A DNA stretch of 8,189 nt from JBCCMB01 sp039026555 (GCA_039026555.1 JBCCMB010000126.1:1-8189), one strand, 5' to 3'. Counted from the first letter of the stretch, positions 1-6,175 are shown. Program-made: numbers and translations. Notes: generated from the letters alone by a model not told the origin.

Positions 1-251
1 GTTCCGCCGAAGAAGACGCGGCGCAATTCTTAAAGGATGAGGCCGCGAAAGGTCGGAAGAAGCCGATGGTCGGCTTTATCGCCGGCCGCACCGCGCCTCC
101 AGGGCGGACGATGGGCCATGCCGGCGCCATCGTGTCTGGCGGAAAAGGCGGCGCTGAGGATAAGATTGCAGCCATGGAGGCGGCCGGCATCACCGTCTCC
201 CCGAGCCCGGCGCGGCTGGGCGCGACGATGGTCGAGGTGCTGAAAGGCTAA
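1..251 (+). CDS. sucD: Succinyl-CoA synthetase (succinate-CoA ligase) alpha subunit, 3' end only
   Basis: This is the last 82 codons of SucD, read in the frame that begins at base 3; the 5' part lies outside the window. The alpha subunit binds CoA and carries the histidine that is phosphorylated when succinyl-CoA is converted to succinate with ADP or GDP phosphorylation in the TCA cycle. Visible family features are VGFIAGRTAP, then MGHAGAI with the phosphohistidine at codon 117-119, then SGGKGGAEDKIAAMEAAGI and the usual C-terminal helix ending VEVLKG before TAA. The length and motif order of this C-terminal portion match the family, with no sign of decay. sucA starts 63 nt downstream on the same strand, which is the usual alphaproteobacterial arrangement and suggests cotranscription. 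Identification is secure; only the start is missing. Confidence 0.95.
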   Translation, partial: SAEEDAAQFLKDEAAKGRKKPMVGFIAGRTAPPGRTMGHAGAIVSGGKGGAEDKIAAMEAAGITVSPSPARLGATMVEVLKG

Positions 252-290
252 CAAGGGCCGCCGGAGGGAGCCTTAAACCCCGCTCCGACT

Positions 291-307
291 GTCCTTCGGG
301 TAAGGAC
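291..307 (+). promoter_or_regulatory. Small hairpin covering the sucA Shine-Dalgarno sequence
   Basis: GTCCTT (291-296) and AAGGAC (302-307) are perfect inverted arms around a 5-nt loop, CGGGT. The right arm contains AAGGA, the best Shine-Dalgarno match for the sucA ATG at 315, at about 8 nt spacing. Folding would therefore hide the ribosome binding site. A second possible stem just upstream pairs CGGAG (262-266) with CTCCG (283-287). The pairing is seen in the sequence; a role in limiting sucA translation is inference, and a 6-bp stem is weak. No T-run follows, so it does not look like a terminator. Confidence 0.35.
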
Positions 308-314
308 GTTAACC

Positions 315-1868
315 ATGACGCGTGAGGCGAACCCTCATAACGGTCGATCCGCGGCGAACATCGCCATGATGGATACAGAGTTTCTCGCAGGCGGAAACGC
401 CGCGTATATTGAGCAGCTCTACGCCGCCTATGTCGACAATCCGACATCGGTTTCAGCCGATTGGAAGGCGTTTTTCGACGAGGTGGGCGATCCCGCCGAC
501 GCGGTGAAAAAGGCGGCTAAGGGCGCCGCCTGGGCCGATCCGAATTGGCCTAAGCCGGCCAATGGCGAAATGGTCTCCGCCCTAGACGGCAATTGGGGCG
601 CGCTGGAAACGGCGCTGACGAAGAAGCTGGAAGCGAAAACAGCGCCGACGGCGCCGGGGCCGGCGAGCCCCGAGATTCACAACCAAGTGAAAGACAGCAT
701 CCACGCGCTGATGATGATCCGCGCCTATCGGATTCGCGGACATTTGGCGGCCAATCTAGATCCCTTGGGCATCGAAACGGGCGGCGACCATCCGGAATTA
801 GCGCCGGAGATGTACGGCTTCGGTCCTGAAGACATGGATCGCGAGATTTTCATCGATCATGTGTTGGGCTTAGAATACGCCACGCCGCGCCAAATGCTGG
901 ACATTCTGAAGCGGACTTATTGCTCCACCTTCGGCGTTCAATTCATGCATATTTCCGACCCGGACGAGAAAAGCTGGGTTCAGTCGCGCATCGAGGGCGA
1001 GGACAAGGAAATCTCGTTCACGCCCGAGGGTCGTAAAGCGATCCTGGCAAAGTTAATTGAAGCCGAGGCGTTTGAGCGGTTTTTGCATAAGCGCTATCCC
1101 GGCACGAAGCGGTTCGGCATTGACGGCGGCGAGGCGATGGTCCCGGCGCTGGAGCAAATCATTAAGCGCGGCGGCGGCCTCGGTGTGGATGAGATTATTC
1201 TCGGCATGCCGCACCGCGGGCGTTTGAACGTGCTTTCGGCCGTGATGGGCAAGCCCTATCACCAAATCTTCCACGAATTCCTAGGCGGCTCTACGCAGGG
1301 CGCCGATGAGTTCGGCTCGGGCGATGTGAAATACCATCTCGGCGCTTCGTCCGACCGCACGTTTGACGGCAATGACGTCCACTTGTCGCTGACCGCCAAT
1401 CCGTCTCACCTTGAAGCGGTGAACCCGGTCGTGCTGGGCAAGGCGCGGGCGAAACAGTCCTTCGATCTTCAAGAAGATCGCGACGCCCCCCGCGTGAAAG
1501 TTATGCCGCTCTTGTTGCATGGCGATGCGGCGTTTGCGGGCCAAGGCGTGGTGTCGGAATGCTTGGCGCTGTCCGGGCTGAACGGCTATCGCACCGGCGG
1601 CACCATCCATTTCATCGTCAACAATCAGATCGGTTTCACGACCAGCCCGAAATATTCGCGGTCCTCACCCTATCCCTCGGATGTGGCTTTGCAGGTTCAA
1701 GCGCCGATTTTTCATGTGAATGGCGACGATCCTGAGGCCGTGGTTCACGCTGCGAAAGTGGCTACGGAATACCGCCAGAAATTCGGCAAAGACGTTGTCG
1801 TCGATATGTTCTGTTATCGGCGTTATGGGCACAATGATGGCTACGAGCCCATGTTCACGCAACCCTAG
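315..1868 (+). CDS. sucA: 2-oxoglutarate dehydrogenase E1 component, N-terminal part ending at an in-frame TAG
   Basis: E1o is the thiamine-diphosphate (ThDP) subunit that decarboxylates 2-oxoglutarate and succinylates the lipoyl group of E2o. This reading frame holds the first 517 residues. About residues 21-58 are the N-terminal E2/E3-contact segment (FLAGGNAAYIEQLYAAY, with DWKAFFDE further on). An Ala/Pro-rich linker runs to about 120. The catalytic region follows, with GMPHRGRLNVL (His300), NPSHLEAVNPVVLGK near 362-376, and the ThDP/Mg half with GDAAFAGQGVV (403-413) and IVNNQIGF (Asn436, Asn437). The frame ends YGHNDGYEPMFTQP and then TAG, where the family normally continues Leu-Met-Tyr. 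The same frame continues open for another 477 codons, so the full gene would be 995 codons, a normal length for alphaproteobacterial E1o. The start at 315 is supported by AAGGA at 302-306; an ATG at 366 is possible but lacks that support. As it stands this half lacks the second half of the active site and would not work alone. Confidence 0.9.
   Translation: MTREANPHNGRSAANIAMMDTEFLAGGNAAYIEQLYAAYVDNPTSVSADWKAFFDEVGDPADAVKKAAKGAAWADPNWPKPANGEMVSALDGNWGALETALTKKLEAKTAPTAPGPASPEIHNQVKDSIHALMMIRAYRIRGHLAANLDPLGIETGGDHPELAPEMYGFGPEDMDREIFIDHVLGLEYATPRQMLDILKRTYCSTFGVQFMHISDPDEKSWVQSRIEGEDKEISFTPEGRKAILAKLIEAEAFERFLHKRYPGTKRFGIDGGEAMVPALEQIIKRGGGLGVDEIILGMPHRGRLNVLSAVMGKPYHQIFHEFLGGSTQGADEFGSGDVKYHLGASSDRTFDGNDVHLSLTANPSHLEAVNPVVLGKARAKQSFDLQEDRDAPRVKVMPLLLHGDAAFAGQGVVSECLALSGLNGYRTGGTIHFIVNNQIGFTTSPKYSRSSPYPSDVALQVQAPIFHVNGDDPEAVVHAAKVATEYRQKFGKDVVVDMFCYRRYGHNDGYEPMFTQP
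1866..1868 (+). other. sucA: In-frame amber (TAG) codon interrupting sucA
   Basis: The frame reads CAA CCC TAG ATG TAT AAG. The family motif here is TQP-Leu-MYKKI, so TAG replaces a leucine codon and could come from TTG by one T-to-A change. No frame change occurs: both sides lie in the same frame and the downstream 477 codons are intact and well conserved. TAG also ends two neighbouring genes (odhB and the acetyltransferase after it) at normal family C-termini, so amber is an ordinary stop here and reassignment is unlikely. Sequencing error, recent nonsense mutation, readthrough, or reinitiation at the abutting ATG all remain possible. Confidence 0.9.
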
Positions 1869-3302
1869 ATGTATAAGAAGATCAATGGCCAGAAGACTAC
1901 GCGTGAGATCTACGCCGATCGCTTGATTTCCGAAGGCGTCATGACGCGCGAAGAGCTCGACAAGATGATCGCCGAGATGGATGCGCATCTCGATGCGGAG
2001 TTCGAGGCGGGAAAGACCTATAAAGCGGATAAAGCGGATTGGCTCGATGGCGAATGGTCGGGCCTTGGCCTACCGGAAGAAGACGATCGGCGTGGGAAAA
2101 CGGCGGTCACAGCCAAGACTTTGAAGGCGATCGGCGCGAATTTGACGACGCTGCCGAACTCGATCGACGCGCATAAAACAGTCCGCAAAGTCTATGAGAA
2201 TCGCGGCAAGGCGATCGCAACCGGTAATGGGCTGGATTGGGCCACGGCGGAGATGCTCGCATTCGGATCGCTCCTGAATGAAGGCTTTCATGTCCGCTTG
2301 TCCGGCCAGGATTCGGGCCGCGGAACCTTCTCACAACGTCATTCGCATATCGTCGACCAGACGACAGAGAAGCGTTACACACCCCTTCGGCAATTACGCC
2401 ATGAACAGGCCGATTATGAAGTGATCGATAGCCTGCTCTCTGAAGAGGCCGTGCTGGGTTATGAGTATGGCTATTCACTCGCGGCGCCGAACACGCTGAC
2501 GCTTTGGGAGGCGCAGTTCGGCGATTTTGCAAACGGCGCCCAGGTCGTTTTCGATCAATTCCTATCCGCCGGCGAACGCAAATGGCTGCGCATGTCCGGC
2601 CTCGTTTGTCTCTTGCCGCACGGGTATGAAGGACAGGGGCCTGAACATTCCTCCGCACGCCTCGAGCGTTTTCTGCAAATGTGCGCGCAGGACAATATGC
2701 AGGTCGCCAATTGCACGACGCCGGCGAATTACTTCCACATTCTCCGTCGTCAGATCCACCGTGATTTCCGCAAGCCTCTGGTGCTGATGACGCCCAAATC
2801 CTTGCTGCGTCACAAGCTCGCGGTTTCCGATCTTGCAGATCTCGGCGCGGGCTCGTCCTTCCACCGCGTCTTGTGGGACGATGCGGAAACGAAGGGTCGT
2901 GAGGGCGAGGTGAAGCTCGTCGCTGACGATAAAATCCGTCGCGTGATTATGTGCTCCGGCAAAGTCTATTACGATCTGTTCGAAGAGCGCGAAAAGCGCG
3001 GCGTTGACGACATCTATCTCTTGCGCGTCGAGCAGCTTTATCCCTTCCCAGTCGCGCCCCTTATGAAGGAGTTGGAGCGCTTTAAGGATGCGGACATGGT
3101 CTGGTGCCAGGAAGAGCCTAAAAATATGGGCTCTTGGACGTTCGTCGACCCGAATATCGAGAAGGTTTTGGAGCGTTTGGGCGCTAAGAGCGGGCGCGCG
3201 CGATATGTGGGTCGACCCGCATCCGCATCTACGGCCGCCGGCACAATGGCGCTACACAAAAAAGAATTAGCGGCGTTCTTGGACGCAGCATTTGAAGCAT
3301 AA
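1869..3302 (+). CDS. sucA: 2-oxoglutarate dehydrogenase E1 component, C-terminal part after the in-frame TAG
   Basis: This is the second part of E1o, collinear and in frame with the segment before the TAG. Counting from the ATG that abuts the stop, residues 1-60 form the helical linker (MYKKINGQKTTREIYADRL, then KADWLDGEWSGL). Residues about 120-320 are the transketolase-type pyrimidine-binding domain, with VRLSGQDSGRGTFSQRH near 142-159 and LLPHGYEGQGPEHSSARLER at 248-267, whose His251 matches the active-site histidine of this family. Residues about 355-475 form the C-terminal domain, with VEQLYPFP and WCQEEPKNMGSW. No further stop or frameshift is visible, and it ends with TAA. I see no Shine-Dalgarno sequence before 1869, so if made separately it would need reinitiation by ribosomes stopping at TAG. 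Otherwise it is simply the 3' part of sucA. odhB follows after 30 nt, confirming its place in the ODH operon. Confidence 0.88.
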   Translation: MYKKINGQKTTREIYADRLISEGVMTREELDKMIAEMDAHLDAEFEAGKTYKADKADWLDGEWSGLGLPEEDDRRGKTAVTAKTLKAIGANLTTLPNSIDAHKTVRKVYENRGKAIATGNGLDWATAEMLAFGSLLNEGFHVRLSGQDSGRGTFSQRHSHIVDQTTEKRYTPLRQLRHEQADYEVIDSLLSEEAVLGYEYGYSLAAPNTLTLWEAQFGDFANGAQVVFDQFLSAGERKWLRMSGLVCLLPHGYEGQGPEHSSARLERFLQMCAQDNMQVANCTTPANYFHILRRQIHRDFRKPLVLMTPKSLLRHKLAVSDLADLGAGSSFHRVLWDDAETKGREGEVKLVADDKIRRVIMCSGKVYYDLFEEREKRGVDDIYLLRVEQLYPFPVAPLMKELERFKDADMVWCQEEPKNMGSWTFVDPNIEKVLERLGAKSGRARYVGRPASASTAAGTMALHKKELAAFLDAAFEA

Positions 3303-3332
3303 GACGCGGCGAGCCGCACGAAGGAGAGCAAA

Positions 3333-4835
3333 ATGGCCGATATTACGGTCCCGGTATTAGGCGAAAGCGTGACTGAAGCGACGGTCGGCAATTGGCTGAA
3401 AGCGGCGGGAGACTCTGTGTCGAAGGATGAGGTGCTTGTCGAACTTGAAACCGACAAAGTGTCCGTGGAGGTCTCGGCTGCTGAAGACGGCGTGCTGTCG
3501 GAGATTGTCGCCGGCGAAGGCGATACGGTGGAGATCGGCGCCATCCTCGGCCGTATTGGCGGCGCGGGAGCGGCGAAAGCGCCGACTGCTGTCTCCGAGG
3601 TCCCGGCTGCAGCGCCAGCCGCAGAGCCCAGCGGCGGCGGCGAGAGCGTCGACGTCGCTGTGCCGGCCATGGGCGAAAGCGTGACTGAAGGCACTTTGTC
3701 CAGCTGGTTGAAACAGCCGGGCGATGCGATTGCCCAAGATGATCCGCTCGCTGAGATTGAGACCGACAAAGTCGCCATTGAAGTGCCCGCGCCGACCGCC
3801 GGCGTCTTGGCGGAGACGCTGATTTCTGAAGGAACGACGGTTGAGATCGGTACCGTAATCGCGCGGATCAGCGCTGGGGCCGGCGCAGCTGCAGCTCCTG
3901 CACCAGTGGCGCAGCCTGCTGCAGCGCCTGCGGTCGCCGCTGTCGCCGCAGGATCTGGCGATCGTCCGGTTAGCCCTGCCGTACGCCGTGTTTCGTCAGA
4001 GGCGGGCGTGGATCCATCCGCAATTCCAGGGTCCGGGAAAAACGGACGCGCCACCAAGGGGGATGCTTTGTCCTATATCTCAAATGGGTCCGCGACCGCC
4101 GCTCCTGTCGCCGCGCGCGCGCCGCGCGATCTTGGTCCGCGTGAAGAGCGGGTGAAGATGACGCGCCTGCGCCAGACGATCGCAAAGCGGCTGAAAGAGG
4201 CGCAAAACACGGCGGCGATGCTGACCACATTTAACGATGTGGACCTCACCGAGGTGATGGCGCTACGCAAGAAGTACAAAGAGGTGTTTGAGAAGAAGCA
4301 TGGCGTGAAGCTGGGTTTTATGAGCTTCTTCACCAAAGCATGTCTCGTCGCGCTAAAAGACATTCCGGCCGTGAATGCGGAGATCGACGGCACGGACATC
4401 ATCTATAAGAATTACTACAACATTTCGATGGCGGTCGGCACTGATAAAGGCCTTGTGACGCCGGTGGTGCGTGATGCGGATCTGATGTCGTTGGCTGAGA
4501 TCGAGATGGAGATCAGTCGTCTTGGAAAACTGGCGCGCGACGGCAAATTGGCGCTGGACGATCTGCAGGGCGGTACGTTCACAATCACAAATGGCGGTGT
4601 TTATGGCTCGATGATGTCGACGCCGATCCTCAACCCGCCGCAATCCGGCGTGTTAGGCATGCACCGGATCGAGCAGCGCCCGGTTGCGGTGAATGGCGAG
4701 GTGAAGATCCGTCCGATGATGTATTTGGCCTTGTCCTATGATCATCGCATTGTCGACGGCAAAGAAGCGGTGACCTTCTTGGTGCGTGTTAAGGAGTGCC
4801 TTGAAGATCCTGAGCGCATGCTGCTCGATCTCTAG
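3333..4835 (+). CDS. odhB: Dihydrolipoyllysine-residue succinyltransferase (ODH E2 component) with two lipoyl domains
   Basis: E2o forms the core of the ODH complex and transfers the succinyl group from its lipoyl-lysine to CoA. The 500 residues show, in order: lipoyl domain 1 (1-77, ELETDKVSVEV, lipoyl-Lys42); an Ala/Pro linker; lipoyl domain 2 (105-181, EIETDKVAIEV, lipoyl-Lys146); an Ala/Pro-rich hinge (182-209); the E1/E3-binding domain (about 213-248, SPAVRRVSSEAGVDPSAI); and the catalytic acyltransferase domain (about 268-500) with TITNGGVYGSMMSTPILNPP and the active-site motif HRIVDG (His471, Asp475). The end PERMLLDL is typical of the family. The second lipoyl domain makes it about 100 residues longer than the usual single-domain proteobacterial E2o of about 400. 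AAGGAG at 3321-3326 gives a strong ribosome binding site 6 nt before ATG. E2 of pyruvate dehydrogenase is the alternative, but the catalytic domain and the neighbouring sucA favour E2o. sucB is the synonym. Confidence 0.95.
   Translation: MADITVPVLGESVTEATVGNWLKAAGDSVSKDEVLVELETDKVSVEVSAAEDGVLSEIVAGEGDTVEIGAILGRIGGAGAAKAPTAVSEVPAAAPAAEPSGGGESVDVAVPAMGESVTEGTLSSWLKQPGDAIAQDDPLAEIETDKVAIEVPAPTAGVLAETLISEGTTVEIGTVIARISAGAGAAAAPAPVAQPAAAPAVAAVAAGSGDRPVSPAVRRVSSEAGVDPSAIPGSGKNGRATKGDALSYISNGSATAAPVAARAPRDLGPREERVKMTRLRQTIAKRLKEAQNTAAMLTTFNDVDLTEVMALRKKYKEVFEKKHGVKLGFMSFFTKACLVALKDIPAVNAEIDGTDIIYKNYYNISMAVGTDKGLVTPVVRDADLMSLAEIEMEISRLGKLARDGKLALDDLQGGTFTITNGGVYGSMMSTPILNPPQSGVLGMHRIEQRPVAVNGEVKIRPMMYLALSYDHRIVDGKEAVTFLVRVKECLEDPERMLLDL
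3360..3690 (+). repeat. Tandemly duplicated lipoyl-domain coding segment with a 19-bp exact repeat
   Basis: The two lipoyl domains of odhB are offset by exactly 104 codons (Lys42 and Lys146). The exact 19-mer GGCGAAAGCGTGACTGAAG occurs at 3360-3378 and again at 3672-3690, both encoding GESVTE. Further parallels are TDKV(S/A)(V/I)EV and VEIG at matching positions. This is what an internal domain duplication followed by divergence would leave. The repeat is seen directly; the duplication history is inferred. Identical 19-mers 312 bp apart could also recombine and delete one domain in frame. Confidence 0.7.
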
Positions 4836-4850
4836 GCTGACCAAGACGTC

Positions 4851-5510
4851 ATGGCGGACCTAAAGGATTGGCGGGGTTGCGCTCCGCCGAAACTGTCTGA
4901 TGTTTCGGGCCGCTATGTTCGCGTGGTCCCCTACAATTCGAAACGCCATGCGGACAGCTTGTTTCGTGCGATCGGCGGCGCCGGCGCGGACGATCTTTGG
5001 CGATTTATCCCGGAGCAACCGCCCTTATCCGCTGACGCGCTGGCGGAAAGCTATGATGCACGGACGGATTGGAAGATCCATGTTCTCTTATCGCTGGACG
5101 GCGGATCCACCTTGGGTACGGCCAGTTATATGAGAATTCGTCCAGACCAGGGGTCGGCGGAAATTGGGAATGTGATTTTCTCGCCTGCGCTTAAGCGCAC
5201 GCCCGCCGCGACAGAGGCGATGTTTCTGATGGCGCGGCATCTCTTTGAAGATCTTAAGTATCGTCGGTATGAGTGGAAGTGCGACGACGCCAATGCGCCG
5301 TCCAAGCGCGCGGCGGAGCGCTTGGGCTTTTCCTTTGAAGGCGTGTTCCGGCAAGATCGTGTTGTGAAGGGGCTGAATCGCGACACGGCATGGTTTTCCA
5401 TGCTCGATTGTGAATGGCCTAAGCTGAAAGCTGCGTTCAACGTGTGGCTCGACCCCAAGAATTTCGACCCGTCGGGCGCCCAGATCCGCCGTTTAGAGGA
5501 TCTGCGCTAG
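4851..5510 (+). CDS. GNAT-family N-acetyltransferase, RimJ/RimL-like
   Basis: This 219-residue protein resembles the RimJ/RimL-type (Acetyltransf_3) branch of GNAT enzymes, which move an acetyl group from acetyl-CoA to an amine, often a protein N-terminus or small molecule. Family-like stretches are SGRYVRVVPYNSKRHADSLF near 19-38, IGNVIFSPALKRTPAATEAM (about 106-125, the region that holds the acetyl-CoA loop, here without a clear R/QxxGxG), YRRYEWKCDDANAPSKRAAE (about 137-156) and RLGFSFEGVFRQ. There is no signal peptide or membrane segment. The substrate is unknown. It starts 15 nt after odhB in the same frame and with no clear Shine-Dalgarno sequence, so translation is probably coupled to odhB. 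Its place in the ODH operon makes a link to acyl-CoA or lipoyl metabolism tempting, but nothing in the sequence shows this. The C-terminus FDPSGAQIRRLEDLR looks natural. Confidence 0.85.
   Translation: MADLKDWRGCAPPKLSDVSGRYVRVVPYNSKRHADSLFRAIGGAGADDLWRFIPEQPPLSADALAESYDARTDWKIHVLLSLDGGSTLGTASYMRIRPDQGSAEIGNVIFSPALKRTPAATEAMFLMARHLFEDLKYRRYEWKCDDANAPSKRAAERLGFSFEGVFRQDRVVKGLNRDTAWFSMLDCEWPKLKAAFNVWLDPKNFDPSGAQIRRLEDLR
5481..5504. terminator. Inverted repeat at the 3' end of the GNAT gene, possible transcript end
   Basis: CAGATCC (5481-5487) and GGATCTG (5498-5504) are perfect 7-bp arms around a 10-nt loop, ending 3 nt before the TAG stop of the acetyltransferase. It falls where the sucD-sucA-odhB-GNAT transcript would be expected to end. 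The loop is long, and the nearest T-run on the + strand (TTTT, 5523-5526) lies 18 nt beyond the stem. It is therefore not a standard intrinsic terminator and may be a 3'-end stabilising structure or chance. Confidence 0.3.
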
Positions 5511-5630
5511 GCCGCGATCATCTTTTCAGTCAAATCCTTGGTCCAGGTATAATCGTACGGACCACTAGGGCCGACCGCCTCAGCGCCCTGCGCGCTCCCT
5601 ATATCTTACGATGATTGCGAGTTTCGCCAT
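5507..5630 (-). pseudogene. Possible remnant of a small minus-strand gene (start and end codons present, middle lost)
   Basis: Reading the minus strand from ATG at 5630-5628 gives MAKLAIIVRYRERAGR and then TGA (5582-5580). This N-terminus looks like the first beta strand of small dimeric alpha/beta-barrel proteins such as antibiotic-biosynthesis-monooxygenase (ABM) domains. A purine-rich AAGGGG lies upstream. In an adjacent minus frame the region down to 5507 reads EAVGPSGPYDYTWTKDLTEK and MIAA before TAG, which looks like a natural protein C-terminus rather than random sequence. Its stop (complement of 5507-5509) shares the palindromic CTAG with the stop of the + strand acetyltransferase, a layout common for convergent genes. 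I infer an internal deletion of a roughly 100-residue gene. The ABM assignment rests on one short peptide and is tentative; chance is a real alternative. Confidence 0.3.
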
Positions 5631-5733
5631 GGCTGTGTCCCCTTCGCCTCGCTGTTTCCCTCATCCCAGAACTCGCGATAGCATAAAACGCAGACGCTGC
5701 GGATAAGGCGCGGCGCGACTGGGAGGAGAAAGC

Positions 5734-6090
5734 ATGCGACGCGTGATTGGATTGGCGGCCGCCCTGTTTGCGATGTGGTTGATCTACCGCTCGACCAGCG
5801 CGCTTGCGACATATGTGTCGTTTGGCGGTCCTTTAGGCGAGGCGATTGCCGATCCGGTGTGTCTCGGGCCTATCTTCGCAGCGCTGTTGGGTCTGATCGG
5901 CGGCGGGCTCGCCGCGTTGGGCAGACCGGGCGCGCTTATATTTTTAAGTGTCGGCGGCGCCGCTTTTGGCGCTCTGGGAGCGCTGATCCTGGTGATGGGC
6001 GGGGACATAAGTTTGTGGCGGATGGAGCTTATCTCCGCCGCTGTTTTGTTAACCGCGGGTATCGCTTTGGCGGTGATTAAGCGCGTTTAA
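5734..6090 (+). CDS. Small hydrophobic membrane protein of unknown function
   Basis: I do not recognise this 118-residue protein. It is almost wholly hydrophobic and Gly/Ala-rich, with four likely transmembrane segments at about 3-22, 43-62, 66-89 and 96-114, joined by short loops (LGRPG near 62-66, GGDISLWRME near 89-98). The charged residues are RR at 2-3 and KR at 116-117. By the positive-inside rule these place both ends in the cytoplasm, consistent with an even number of helices. No enzyme motif, metal site or cleavable signal is seen. GGAGGAG at 5722-5728 is a strong ribosome binding site 5 nt before ATG, which supports a real gene. It lies alone between the GNAT gene and lpd on the same strand, with 223 nt before it and 120 nt after it, so it may have its own promoter. 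Confidence 0.7.
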   Translation: MRRVIGLAAALFAMWLIYRSTSALATYVSFGGPLGEAIADPVCLGPIFAALLGLIGGGLAALGRPGALIFLSVGGAAFGALGALILVMGGDISLWRMELISAAVLLTAGIALAVIKRV

Positions 6091-6147
6091 GAGGGTCCCC
6101 GATCGTCCGATGCCGGAATTGTGTGGCAACTTCGCCCGACAGGTGAG

Positions 6148-6175
6148 TTGACGTAGGCGCCGGGGGGAGTAGGTT
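6148..6175 (+). promoter_or_regulatory. Candidate housekeeping promoter for lpd
   Basis: TTGACG at 6148-6153 is a good -35 element and matches the alphaproteobacterial preference. TAGGTT at 6170-6175, 16 nt downstream, is a weak -10. Transcription starting a few bases later would begin within or near the hairpin at 6172-6208, leaving a very short leader before lpd. The 120-nt gap after the membrane-protein gene fits an independent promoter. The -35 is the stronger evidence; the -10 is marginal. Confidence 0.35.

Noticed and set aside
1866..1868. TAG as pyrrolysine or a programmed recoding site
   Set aside because: No recoding hairpin or slippery sequence seen nearby, the position is a plain leucine in the family, and TAG is used as a normal stop by neighbouring genes.
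3306..3317. GCGG/CCGC mini-hairpin between sucA and odhB
   Set aside because: Only 4 bp with a 4-nt loop and it does not cover the odhB ribosome binding site; expected by chance at this GC content.
3038..4057. 339-codon minus-strand open frame opposite the sucA end and odhB
   Set aside because: Low-complexity Ser/Thr/Ala/Pro translation that mirrors the Ala/Pro-rich linkers and lipoyl repeats of odhB; it is antisense to two clear genes and resembles no family.
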